Of a stretch of 64,000 bases of DNA, positions 22,070 to 48,200 are shown in pieces. The notes under the pieces were generated by a model. The model had not been told where the DNA came from. It saw only the letters and a program-made list of their open reading frames with translations, and searched no databases. Within the stretch, counting starts at the first letter, position 1. The number at the start of each line of letters is the position of its first letter. Location of the stretch: contig NC_088295.1 of assembly GCF_032854445.1 (NCBI RefSeq), positions 69,595,058-69,659,057 of the forward strand, given 5' to 3'. The DNA is from Liolophura sinensis. Its lineage: Eukaryota > Mollusca > Polyplacophora > Chitonida > Chitonidae. The translations under genes and the position numbers were made by a program.

Positions 22070-22184
22070 TTATTTATTTAACTGATAGGTATTTTACGCC
22101 GTACTCAAGAATATTTTACTTTCACGACAGCGGCTTGCAATGTGGTGGGAGAAAACCAGGCAGAGCCCTGGGGAAATCCACAAT
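22070..22184 (-). mobile_element. SINE-A 3' fragment
   Basis: TTTATTTATTTAACTGATAG, GTATTTTACGCCGTACTCAA and TGTGGTGGGAGAAAACCAGG follow the SINE-A minus-strand tail and body. The head is missing. Confidence 0.8.
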
Positions 22185-22264
22185 ATTCAAGTTGATGTAA
22201 CAAAATAATTAACTGATCTCATCAAACTGATCTGATCTGATATATTATTCACAGTAGATACGTG

Positions 22265-22395
22265 TAATCAGCGAAGCAGCAACAAATAGGGCCTACCATT
22301 TTTAAAGTCTTCGGTATGGCCCTACCCGGGTTTGATCCTGGTTCTCCTGACTTCAGGGCGGGCACTTTAACCACATTAGCTAGGCCACCGAAGAA
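22265..22395 (-). mobile_element. SINE-B remnant
   Basis: Minus-strand head: CTTCGGTGGCCTAGCTAATG, then an eroded stretch and the B-box-like GGATCAAACCCGGGTAGGGC. The rest of the body is missing. Confidence 0.65.
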
Positions 22396-25054
22396 AACCA
22401 TCAGGCTTTAAGTGTAATATATATTCCCTTGTACGTTCATGTACATGCATTTGATAGTTTTTAGTTATGTAAGTTAAAGGTGACTCAAACCAGACCCCCC
22501 CCCTCCCACCCATCTAGTCCCCACTGCATGTGAAAACAACTTCCTGCTGAATTCATAACACAATGCAAATTTCCACTAATGACTTCAAACCTGACTACAT
22601 TTTGGTTAAGTTTACACTTGAATGGAACAGAGCCATAATAAATACCACTAGGTAACAATTATTGTTCTTAAGCAGAGTATTTCCAACTGCCTATACAGTT
22701 ATTTAACTATAGAAATGAAACCAGATTCCACTGAGGAAGTATCCATGGCAAAATACATGAACAAATATACAAGCGCAGCGTTCGTATAGTACAGTGTGCT
22801 GTTACTGTGTGGTCACGACAACACAATAACACCATCAGTAGATTAGAAACGAAGCTACCAATGCTTAGTGTATGGATCATATACACATTATGTACTGACC
22901 TAACAACGGATTTACACCATGTATTTTTGTTTTAATAAACTCATTGCAAACAGTTTTCGGCCAGTATCTATGCCCATCATGCAGTATACATCATGTAATA
23001 AATCTACAGGCGGCCTACTTGATGACATTATGGCTGAGTTTTGCTCTCCATTAGTTGTTCATTTACCTGTACAGGAGAGGAGTTAGGTTTACACTTTCAT
23101 TTGTCTGTCAGTTGTCTGTGAGAAATCAGTTTTATGGACTTTTGGATATTCAAACTATTAGATTGAAACTTGCTGTATGACTTCATGATGACCAATAAAA
23201 GATTGAAGTTTCAGGCCTTTTTGTCCTGTTGTGGACATAAAACACAAAACCGAGCCGTTCCACTAATTTTGGATAAATTATTGTCGTTTCTGTGCTGTAT
23301 GAGCTTTGACATATAAGTAAGACTCTAATTGCTGCAACCAGCAATAGACATTAGCAATACTCCAAGACTGCTTTAGCTATTATGAAAGATTTCTGAAAAT
23401 GGTCCTACATGATTTATTTTTTATTTTAAATATTATAATACAGGAGAACTGTTTGGATATTTCTTCGTGGTACCTTGTAGTATAAATGTTACTGTGAGTA
23501 GCAGTGAATAGGAATTCATGTGAAAGTGGAGGAAACTATGAAATACTAAACAGCCCACCTCACCTTTTGCTGGTCAAATTTACGATTGGGAGGTGAAAAT
23601 GACAGCTGATCCACCTCATGAATCTCAAGACAGTTCATATGAGTCAAGGAATTTAACCATAGGCCACTTAATGGAGGGAAACTAAAGGTAACAGGCTAAT
23701 ACTCATGTAGGGTAAAAAGGAAGCTGAGTTTTCAGAGGTGTAATGTAACAAAATGCATATCACATATCACAGCTTGAAGACACAATGACAACAGCATAAT
23801 TAACATTTTATTGACAGCACATGAGTAATGCTTATTAATTATTCACAAATAATTTACAGATTGTATAATATATATATTATCAGGTGCCTTGTTCAAAATT
23901 CAATAGAACAATTTTCTAATGAACATAAATGCAAACAGGTAAATATATTCTTCATCAGAACAATGAAAAGATCAATCATTCATATTGTATATATTATCTC
24001 ATCATGTTCTTGTAATTCATATCTGAAACTTAATTAATGATATTTATAAATGGACTGAACATGTTCCATGGCCTTGTATTCACTGGTTTATTAGGTATAA
24101 GATACCTTAGTTCCCTTAAACTACTGTGGAGGTTAAAATGGATCTACATGTACTGTTAAAGCTGGATAAGTGGCTTTTTAAAGCTGGATAAAGAGGCAAC
24201 TAAGATAATTTACTTGTTGTTTGATGGTTTTCTGTACAACCTTTCACTGAACTGTGAAAACGTTGCAAAATGGCCAACATCATTGTTTAAGTTATTGTCC
24301 ACATGTACAGCCTTTATACTTGGTAGTTCTTAGTACAAAGAAATATCAGTTAAACACAGATCACACACAAACAATTTATCACAACTGAGATCTGCAAGAT
24401 AATCAACAATTTACCACTGTACACTTAGTGGTAGCCTATATTAGAAGGTTATACATGTCCCTCTAAGAAAAAAAAAACCCAGAAGAATGTTATATTTAGT
24501 TGTTCCTCATTTGAAGAATAATTCACATGAGAAACACTCAAATTTTATAAACCCTACAGCATGGCCCATACAGTGCGAAAGATAAAGACGTCCCCACAAC
24601 ATGTACATGTACCTAACAATCACTATACGAACCCCACCACTTTTCCCTGAAATAATTTAGTTCACAGAACAACAAGTGAGGCAAAAGTCGTCTGGAAGGC
24701 ATAATTTTGTTTTCACCTTTCCAGTATCTCCAGCTAACTTCTGAACCATTATCTAATGTACAAAATACAGCTAACAGGGAGCTTATTTAAGGAAAGAATT
24801 TAAAGCTCTGTTTATGTGAACATTCCATCCAGTTAAGAAAAAATGTTAATTACTTCCAAAATATGTGCATATGGACGATATCAGGAAAACGATTGCACTA
24901 TTTCGATATACTTTTGCTATACAACCCAATGTTTTACTGAACTATAAAATAAATGAGACATGGAAAATTTAATGTTCACCTCATCAATTCATAACTTCAT
25001 TAAAATGACTTGTGCAATCATGGAATAATTCATAATATTTACAAGGAAAAGATA

Positions 25055-25372
25055 ATGCAAAAACTATTACTGCTAAATCTAAAGTAGCAGGAACATTTTT
25101 ACTGTCCATGTTTGGTTATTAGTTTCATAAAACTCTTTATTGTTTTGTTTTTTCTTAATCTAGAGCAGTCAAATATTAACAGTAACAGCTGTATCAGTAA
25201 TCACAAAAACATCAGACAGTGCAAAAACTATTACGGTTAAATCTGAAATAGAAGAAACATTCAACTTTCCATGTCTGTTAATTAGCTTCATACAATTCTT
25301 TGTTGTACAACTTCCCCTTGATACAGAACAGTCAAATACCAGTATTAACAGTAACAGTTAAATCAGCAATCA
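25055..25372. repeat. Diverged tandem duplication of about 165 bp
   Basis: Two copies start GCAAAAACTATTAC (25055 and about 25219). They share TAAATCTRAARTAG, CCATGTYTG, TTAGYTTCATA and TTAACAGTAACAG in the same order and are strongly diverged. Confidence 0.75.
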
Positions 25373-27180
25373 CTAAATCTGTTTTTGCAGACAGAGTTCT
25401 TGGCTGGTACAAGCTATTAAAAACATGTATGCACGCCAATTAGCAAATACAACAGATGTAGAAATCTACTGCAACCTGACTGGTTAAATGGTTCTGGTAA
25501 AAGAAGGCATAACCCTTGCATCACATCTTCTTAAATGTCCACATCTACTAGATTACAATTTGCATCTATTATAATTCTCTTTCATTATACCTACCCTGAT
25601 CATAAAATAATGGCCTGTTTTTGTGAATAGGCAAGATTTAACATCATTGACTACTGCTGCTCTTCCTACTTAGCTGATACAACCATTCTTGGATGTAAAA
25701 ACAGAATGGGTCCACTTAGTCAGGTTTAGATCCACAAAATATTACCTGGTGCTTTGCGCATGCATGTTTACAGCATGCCATGTTATATTACATAAAACTT
25801 AAAATCCTGGTTACTACACTTTGTACATGTTTATGTATCAATCTTCTGAACAATAAAACAACCACAAAACAATCAAGTTAAAACAGCGCACAATGTCTAC
25901 TGCAATGCTAAGATTGGCCTTATTGCACGCAGAAACAAAAACGGCTCCCTTACAAATGACAGGCAGGATTATGCCAGTACATACTATTACATTTACTATA
26001 CATACAGGTACTGTGTTCAATGGCAACATCAGCATTAGCAACCTTGTGAATAGCCAATATACATGTACATTTACTTAATAAAATAAATAGTTTAAATTAG
26101 GTAACAACAAGGCAGACTGGAATTCACAGAATCATTCATATAACCTGCCCACAAGTAAACATCTTATTATGGGTAACTGACATGTAGGCCTACATGTACA
26201 TATAAGTGTAAGGCTGTTCAATCTAAATAACTTGGTAATAAAGTCCAAAGTCATTTTTTGGCTATTATTGGCTAAAGTGCATCATATAAGCCTGGAAATA
26301 GTTCTAACCTGACAACTTATCTCAGATTTGTACACATCAAATAACGAATTACAATTTACACACACATTCTATGTTTAAAAGGCTTTACATATGGACATGC
26401 CTTTAACAAAAGTGAAATATTAAAGCTATAAGAGCTAGCATGTATCAGCAATGTATTATTAAGGAAAATTTCATTTTAAACACATAAACAATGAGCCTGT
26501 TTATATAGAGAATTTAACTGGGCCCACAAAGCTTTAAAACAAGGATTATCTTAACAGAAAGCTGCACCAAAACTGAAGTCTTACTGAAACAACTGAAGAG
26601 TTAACAGATTTTCAGGTTTAAATGAAAGTACATATCAAGAAGAACATTTCATTGTGGCACTAATTAACCAAAAAAAAATAAAACTGAACTTGTTAAAGCC
26701 TAAGTATAAATTTAATCACAAAAAAACCCCCTTTCTTTCCAACCATAAACTGGGCTTACATGTAGCTTGCTGTGACTCTGACCACCTATTATCTAAGGTA
26801 TAACTGACGTTGAGAATCAATTTCACATAAAATAGTGGCATAGACACTTGACTGTTCTGATAACAATGGCATTCATTGTAGAGCTGCTCTATGCTTAAAA
26901 ATACTACTGTGTGGCAACATAAAGCTGTGCTTAGATTTCAATATTGCAGGCTAACTTATAACCATGAAAACAGAACAACACTTTGATGGAGGTATATACA
27001 CATGGATACTGATACAAGGATAATGTAATGTACATTGTGGGTGCCACAACTATAATTCGTAATGTGCGACATTGTGTAATGAGGTACTCTCTTAAAAACA
27101 CTGCTTAGGATAGATAATATCTGAATTAAGATTCACAGTCTACATAGGTAAAGTCAAACTTTTCATTAGTGTGAAATGCT

Positions 27181-27345
27181 TGATGCAGTTGTCATGGGAT
27201 GATTTCACCACACTGATGCAGTTGTCATGGGATGATCTCACCACACTGATGCAGTTGTCATGGGATGATCTCACCACACTGATGCAGTTGTCATGAGATG
27301 ATTTCACCACACTGATGCAGTTGTTATGGGATGATCTCACCACAC
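27181..27345. repeat. 33-bp minisatellite, 5 copies
   Basis: Five tandem units of TGATGCAGTTGTCATGGGAT plus GATCTCACCACAC, with one or two substitutions each. Confidence 0.96.
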
Positions 27346-28002
27346 AGAAGCAGTTACCATCATAGATTTAGAATGAATTGGAAAATCAGGCCATCACATT
27401 TCCAATTTTCTACTATTTTCCCTATCTCTCTGATGTTAATTTTGTCAGAACCGGGCACATCAAAGACACTGAGACACCCCTCTGGTTAAACCTTGCCATG
27501 GTATAATTTCATCACACTAGCATAGTGTTGGATGCAGATGATTTCATAATACTACTGTTGTGCTTGATGCAGATACTACTGTATACCATAATTGCCATGT
27601 TATGATTTGTCATGGTCAATATCTAACATAACATCATTATGGGATTGAAAGCACTGATACCATTTCTGATTTTGAACCATCAAAGTTTCAAATGTATTGC
27701 TAGTTATTTGGAGCCTTAATCTGAATTTGTTTGTTTTTCTGGTTCAAAATCTGAAAGAGCCTCAGGCGATTTTTTTAGTACAATAATCTTATAGTTAAAA
27801 AGTGCAATTCCAAATTTTAAAAAAAAGTACTGTTACTAAACCACTTTCTGAATGATGTTCAATAATCTCAAGATTGAGCATATCTAGGTCAGCACACACG
27901 AGATGGAACAACCTGTATCTCTGTCCACCGTTACTGTCCGCACTACAGCATTGTGTCTTGAGCTAACGAACACGTACACAGGTATTGTCAAGTCTCACTT
28001 AA

Positions 28003-41361
<13,359 letters not shown>

Positions 41362-41630
41362 TTTGACAGATGACGTGTTTCCCGTTTGCCGAAAGTGGGC
41401 GTGAACCTGTTTGCCGTAAACCGGATGGTCGTAAATTTTCTAAGTTAACAAGGACAAGGAGTGTGGTGTTTTGGCTTGGATGGGTTCTTTTGTGTAGCGC
41501 TGAGGGAGAAATCAAGGCCCAACTGACAGATAGGAATTGTGGTTCAGAGGTAAGACTGTCTGGAAACTTATGAGGCCGAAATTTGGTTGAATTCGTCTTT
41601 ATTTCCAATGAAAGATATGTGCGGGGGCTG
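41362..41630. promoter_or_regulatory. Divergent promoter shared by TBC1D23 (-) and CBL (+)
   Basis: Only 269 bp separate the two start codons, so both core promoters and 5' UTRs must lie here or overlap the neighbouring first exon. The sequence is less A/T-rich than its surroundings and contains a CRE-like TGACGTG (41371), a GTGGGCGTG GC-box-like site (41395) and CCGGAT (41421, ETS-like). No TATA box is apparent. A strong splice-donor match (GAG|GTAAGA) sits at 41550. Confidence 0.7.
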
Positions 41631-42238
41631 ATGGGAAATGTGCTATGCTGTTCGGTAGAACGAGGTTCAGATCTAACCAGGAAGGGTGTTGTGTCAGCGA
41701 TGGCGAGTGGCACACGAGTGCGAAATCCACAACCAAAAACCAACTTTGTTAATTTTATCAGCCTGATACAGGGAGCACTGGCCACTCCCAAGCTTGTTGT
41801 GGACAGGAAAACGATTGAAAAATCATGGAAGCTTATGGACAAGGTTGTAAAATTATGTCAACACCCACGGATGAACCTGAAGAACAGTCCACCTTTCATT
41901 TTGGACATCTTACCCGACACTTACCAGCATTTAAAGCTGGTGTATAACAGACATGATGATAAACTGCAGACACTGAATGAGTGCGAATACTTCCGAATAT
42001 TTATTGAAAATCTTATGAATAAATGTAAACAGACAATAAAACTGTTCAAGGATGGGAAGGAAAAAATGTTTGATGAGCAGTCCCATTACAGACGTAACCT
42101 GACAAAGCTGTCTCTAGTCTTCTCTCACATGCTAGCCGAGTTGAAGGCTATCTACCCCAGTGGCAGTTTTGCTGGGGAAACCTTCAGAATTACCAAAAGT
42201 GATGCCTCAGATTGGTGGAAGCGATCATTTGGGGACAA
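41631..42238 (+). CDS. CBL: CBL exon 1 (N-terminus and four-helix bundle)
   Basis: In-frame ATGs lie at 41631 (C at -3, G at +4) and 41700 (G at -3, G at +4, the better context). The first gives [10 protein letters not shown]. The domain then starts [20 protein letters not shown] and contains [18 protein letters not shown] and [20 protein letters not shown]. Donor AA|gtgagt, phase 2. Confidence 0.95.
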
Positions 42239-45200
42239 GTGAGTATTGCATTTTTTGTTATTCTCCTGGGAAGTGCATACTCTTCCCAGTATGCATTGAC
42301 TCGTATTTATATACATGTTTGTGCATACTGATTATCGTATAATACAATCAGATACATGTGTGATATCAGACTGTGTCAAGTCAGAACTGTAAAAAATAAA
42401 GTCACCTCGTAATAGAGCTATATGTAAGTACATACCTGTATCCAAGAAATTCTGGTTACGTGATCTCTAGACTTCGAAATCATTTAATGAGCATTTGGTC
42501 CATAAGGTTATGTGTTCAAATCAAAGTCCTGCTAACTAGGTGTAGTCTTACATCAAGAAGTTTGGTAGTTACGTATACAGTACCTTTCAACCCATAAACA
42601 TGACAGATGTCATATTATAGTTATGTATTCTTGAGCACACATAAAACAATCAATAGAAGAAAAAATTAATTTACATCGGCCCCTGCTAACAGAGCAATCT
42701 ACATGTAGATTTCTTTTTGAACACAGGAGAATAACTCAAACCAAGTTTAAACATAAATTTTGATGCCTTGGATGGCCCATGACGTGACAAAAGTTACCAT
42801 TGTATCATCACATGCCCAACTGGACCGCTTTGGTGGCCTAATGCTTAGAGTGTCCACCTTGAAGAGACCCCAGGATCAAAGCCAGGTCGAGTCATACCAA
42901 AGACGTTTAAAATTGTACTTGCTTCTACCTCCCTTGGCGCTCAGCACTGAGGTTAGAGTAAGGAAACATGACTGGTGTCAGTATAATGTGACTGGGTGGC
43001 GCTCTCAATTCTTCCTCCCTCTTACAGTCTTCTTTAGCGTCTTCTGCTCAAAAAAAGTTACTAGTAACATTCTGTGGCTAGGTAACCTTTACATGAGGTG
43101 CTACAGGCCCCAAATAATTCCCCAGGATACTCTCAGCTCCCTCTCATCATTTCCCCTGTCTCAGCCCGGTTTCCCACAATAATGCTGGCTGCTGTCGTAT
43201 ATGTCAAATATTACTGAGGATGGCGTAAAACACAAATGAAATAAATAAATAAATAAATCCTTGTCACCAGACCTGTCGGACATTCACTGTCACCTGGTGG
43301 CATCCTTTACCCGATTGTTTATCTCACACCTGATCCTATGTTTATTTGAATGTGTTACAACACTGAAATTACTGTAAAGAAAGAACAGTTCAAAGTTCTT
43401 GATGAGATCACCTAGATCATGTGTAATGGTGACACCCTCATTGGCAGGGGGCTGGGTTGGGGTTTATTCAGGGCCTTTGCAACCTTCTGCCATGGCTCTG
43501 GAATGTGAATACCAATGCAGTAATATTTTTTGAATGGAAAAGCTACATGTACAGGAGACAGTGAAGGAAGCATGGGAGAACTGAGTATGCGCTAATGCAT
43601 AGATAACTCTTCAAATGTTGTGGGCCATCAGTGGCACCTATTATAATGCCAGTAATTTTTGTTGTAGTGTTAACGCAAGCATCCAGTTTAAACCTGGCTA
43701 AGTCAATTCCAACTTGTTTTGGTCTGCTGCTGCTTAACATCCTGACAGGGGAGGTGTAAAGTGTATATGCAGGTGTTTAATCTAATATCATTATCATTCT
43801 GAATCTATTCACTATTATGAAAATAAAATATTCCAATCCAGATAAATATATTAACAAAATAAAATTTTAATCGGGAGGTCAGTATGGTGATGTGTTAAAT
43901 GTGACTTCACGTCAGTGTTTACAAGTATTGGGTATGGTACCTGTTCATACAGTTCAGTTTTATAGTTTCCTCCACTTCCAGAGGCTGTTGCATAAAACCA
44001 GTAACATTTAAGCGTAAGTTTTGAGTACATGTAATTCCAAGATTGCTTTTGTTGGTTTATCTTAATAAAGGAACTTCTATGTAGATCTGCTTATGTATAT
44101 GTCATACATGATGGGGAATTTAGTGTATATAATATCCATGGAGATGGATATGTAACCAGTATAGAAATGAAATTAAAATGTGTATGGGTGTAAATATTAA
44201 CAAAGCTTTTGGGTATGTGAGTTATACAGATGAGTTTGTTATACAGTAATTGACATATATTATTGGGGTATTGCCATATTTTTGCACTTATGGCTTTCAG
44301 TAGCACATTGCATTATTACTGTTTTTAAAAAACAATATTAAGACAGCTACATGTTTCATCATCCAGACTTATATATAATGCAAATAAGCTTGGGATAATC
44401 TTTACAACAGGCTTAACTTTCCATGATCATTTCACATTTCTGTAGACTTATTATAGGTACATGTAAATGTCAGATTAAGTGAACAGTAGTTGAAGCATTT
44501 CATGTAATCACAAGTTAGTCATGTTATGATGTTGACTCTGAAGCCCAGTTAGTCTACAGTCAGCCCATCATACAGGCCTGTTGATGAGAGCCGAGTGATC
44601 ATTCGTGTGCGCCTTATACTTGCCTAATTTCGACAATGGCAAGTGGTTCTCCACTTACCTTGTTTGGTTTTTAAAAATAAATGTTGACTGACCTGTTCCA
44701 TGAATGCTGCTTAAATAGTTGTGGATCATTACATTAATTTGTCATGAAGTCTGTTTGACTGTTAAAATATATAGATCTGTGAGTTCTTTGCAAGAGTTGA
44801 AGAGTTAGTTTTGGTGTCTACAAGCAATTTCCTCAGTTTCAGTTACACTTAATCGAACACGATCAAAAGATCACAACAAAAGTGTTAAAGTGAATTTAAA
44901 AAATATCTAGAAAAAGTACATCAGTCTGAGTAAGGTGGCATTTAAAATAAACTAGATAATGGGACCAGCTTTATTTTTCTGCCAACTCTCATTAGTCTCT
45001 GCCGAATTACATTAAAACTTTGTGAGCTGTGAGAGCACCACCATTTAGTTCAGTGTTGGAAAAGCTACAAGAGTGAATTTCTGTTCAAAAATTTTGCTAC
45101 CCTGCATACTGTTGTACAGGTTTTCAAAGGACCCTAGATTTTTTTTTTTCAAGTTTCCAGATGACTTGACCCTCAGGAAGGCGTGCATTTACAGTTTACA

Positions 45201-48200
45201 TCGAAAGAATTTTGTTCCTACCTAAAAATAAGCCATATTTACGGCTGAAAGCTACCAGAGGAATACAACTGAGCTTGAATGATACTGATACTATGGGGGC
45301 TACAGCTGACTAAAACTTGAAGCTTAACTGAACTGCAAACTGATAGAGAGGAAATCTCTGTAGAGTAATTAGTGTTGACATCCGAATGGATGTATTTTGT
45401 ACATGACAGTAGCTGTAGGAAGGTCGATGTTGTCAAAATTTTGTCAGTTAGTTACCGCGTAATAACACAATGGTTGGTACCTACATCTTCATGTATGTGT
45501 AATCTAAGAGTAATCCATGGACCTGTCCTTATGATACAAATTTTGGTGAAGACATTACGACTTAGGTAGTGAACGAGTTCTATGCAATATGTAACCGGAA
45601 ATGCATATACCTGTATGGGCTGCACATTTTTTTTTAAGTTTGCTATTGCAGCGCTGATGCCAGACCATTAAAGTTCAACAGTCTTGTAACTAGAAATCCC
45701 TAGCTGGATGCGTGGATAAACTCGCCTGAATACAATGTAATCTCAAGGCGAGCAGAAGGAGTATTGAACCATGCACCAGTTCACAATGAAATCATGAACA
45801 CTGCCGAAAGACATGGCAATGTGGAGTGACTTTCACATTTTGTAATAATTCAGATTTTATGCAACAGTCTTGCTAGAACTGAAATGCAGAAAGCTCCATT
45901 GCTCAGGATAAAATGCGCGATCCTCATTTCCTCATCACCAGTCTTGTGATACATTTAACAGTGTATATACATTCTAACATGGTTAACCTGGTCTACAGGT
46001 GCCCACTTTTGTACTGTTTACTGAGTGCAGACCACCTACAGACTACTACATACATACTTTAGTATGAAGTTTGTGTTGGGTGGGAGGAGGTGTGTTTGGG
46101 GGGGGGGGGTCTACTCACTTTGTAAATTGATATATTAACGCTAATTCTTCCTGTAGATTTCACTGCTACTGCTAGCGTCATTTGTGAATCAACTAAATGG
46201 GATAGCATGACTAGTTGTGTCCCACTTCAGTGTGTCGAATGTCAAATGGCTAGGTTCAGGCATAGCCCTGAAACTCTGCGTGTACTACATTACAGATGAA
46301 TAATTACGCTTTATGTCTTTGTTACAGGGTTTTCACACAAGACATTAAATATTTAAATGAATTACTTGCATGTAGTCAACTGTCTTCAGTAATCAAACTT
46401 CTGATTGCTATATACACTATACACATGCATACAAAGAAGAATGTATGTATATAGATAAAAAAATATATATTTCTTCGGTTGTTTCTTAATGTGGCACTGA
46501 AGAATTACATTGGGTAAACCACCAACTTATCGTCACCCCGACTCCATGGACATTGAGATGGAAATATAGAAATTCTCATTTGTAGGCTTTTGTTAAATCT
46601 GACCTACTGTACCTTGGCCCGCCAGTTTATCTGAAATTTAACATATGTAAATGTACCTGTCCTCCTCCAAATCATGCTCTAACTGATGATAAATGCTGTA
46701 AACACCACTGTTGGACACTGCATATTGGTTTTTGTGCTTTTGCAACGATTTTTGAAATTACATGTATTTGCACATTAAGCAAACTGTCAGAGGATTTGTT
46801 GCACCTGCCAAATATACATGTAAAAATTCAGGTGTCCCAAGTCATAATTTTCTGAATTTCAAAGATATTGTGAGGTCCCAGTTGAAGTGCATTGCATTCC
46901 TGTACAGTAGTTTTCATGAAATTGTACATACCTTTAGGATATAAGGTATACATATAGTGTACTGACTGGTTTTTGAGCCCATTAGGTGCTGGTACATGTG
47001 GGCTGGACTGCCAATATGGCAGCCCCATTGACTATTTTAAATGTAGATGTATACACAACATCTGACATTTTCATCTGATTAGGTGTACCTGATTCAAAGG
47101 GACAAGTATGGCAGCTTCATACAGGTGACATACTAATTTATCCCTGTTTAGAAATCTCATAAGTAGTTGTTGTGGAAGTTAGTGTATGTGAAGTTCATTG
47201 AATACCCATCTGAATATAAAAATGAGTCGGGAGAAAACTTTCTAGGGAGCGTTATTGACAATCTGAGCAGTAGTAGACATACTAATCATAATTGGTACAC
47301 TTACAGACAATGTAGTAATGTGTATGTGGGAATCAGCAATCCATGCACACCTCTTACTCATCCAGGTGTAGGAGTGCAAGAATTTTAAATGTTATTTGTA
47401 AATGCACAGTGTGTCAGTTGTGTTTTGACTTGTGTATGATGCTGTTTATGCAACATGCACATGTGTCTCAGTTGCTTAGAACAAATTCTGGTTTTAGGTT
47501 TAGCATGAAATACATGTATTGTAAGAGAACACAATGTGCTTACTCAGTGTGTTTGTCCACCAAACATGTTGAAGCTTTAAGGCTTGTTTATTGAGGAGAT
47601 GTGTGAATATATCACATGGCTCCATACAGCTCTTCTAAGTCGCCTGAACTCAGTTCTAAACAGGAAAACTAAACTTGATCATATCCTCAATGTCCTGGAA
47701 GAAACTGTTTCTGAGACAATGTTCTTTCTGTACATGTAGGGAGAAATAAAAATCAGACAATATATGTATTGAAAAATTCTCTGCATAAGGAAGTAAATAT
47801 GGTAAACTTTGAGATATTAGGTGAAAAAATTGGTGTGTATTCACCGATACAAATTTCACTCTGCATTAATGCATACATATTTTTATGAAAAGGAGGAAGT
47901 ATGGTAATCAGGGAATAAAATGTAATAAAATAACATACATCAAATAACAAGTTCTCACATTACTTAGCAACACAGTTTATCAAGCAATGTGTTATGTGAT
48001 AACCTATGCATGTTAATAGATAGTGATCAGGTTTGGGTGAAGTGAGTGTATTTGATTTGAAGATTTTTCACTTCTAAAAGCTAAACATATGTAGCCTACT
48101 TACTGTTTATATTTGAAAGTGATAACGCTGTGTAAAGTGTCTGTGTGAAATGTGTGTTTCTTGATTTAGTGTAGGTTGGTCCAGCCTAGATGGAATCAAT

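Larger units (their letters stand above)
21901..28002. other. Gene-poor interval between nicastrin and TBC1D23
   Basis: About 6 kb, A/T-rich. No conserved exon was recognised on either strand. It contains a partial SINE-A (22070-22184), a SINE-B remnant (22265-22395), a diverged tandem duplication (25055-25372) and a 33-bp array (27181-27345). The part adjacent to 28002 is presumably the TBC1D23 3' UTR. Confidence 0.6.
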
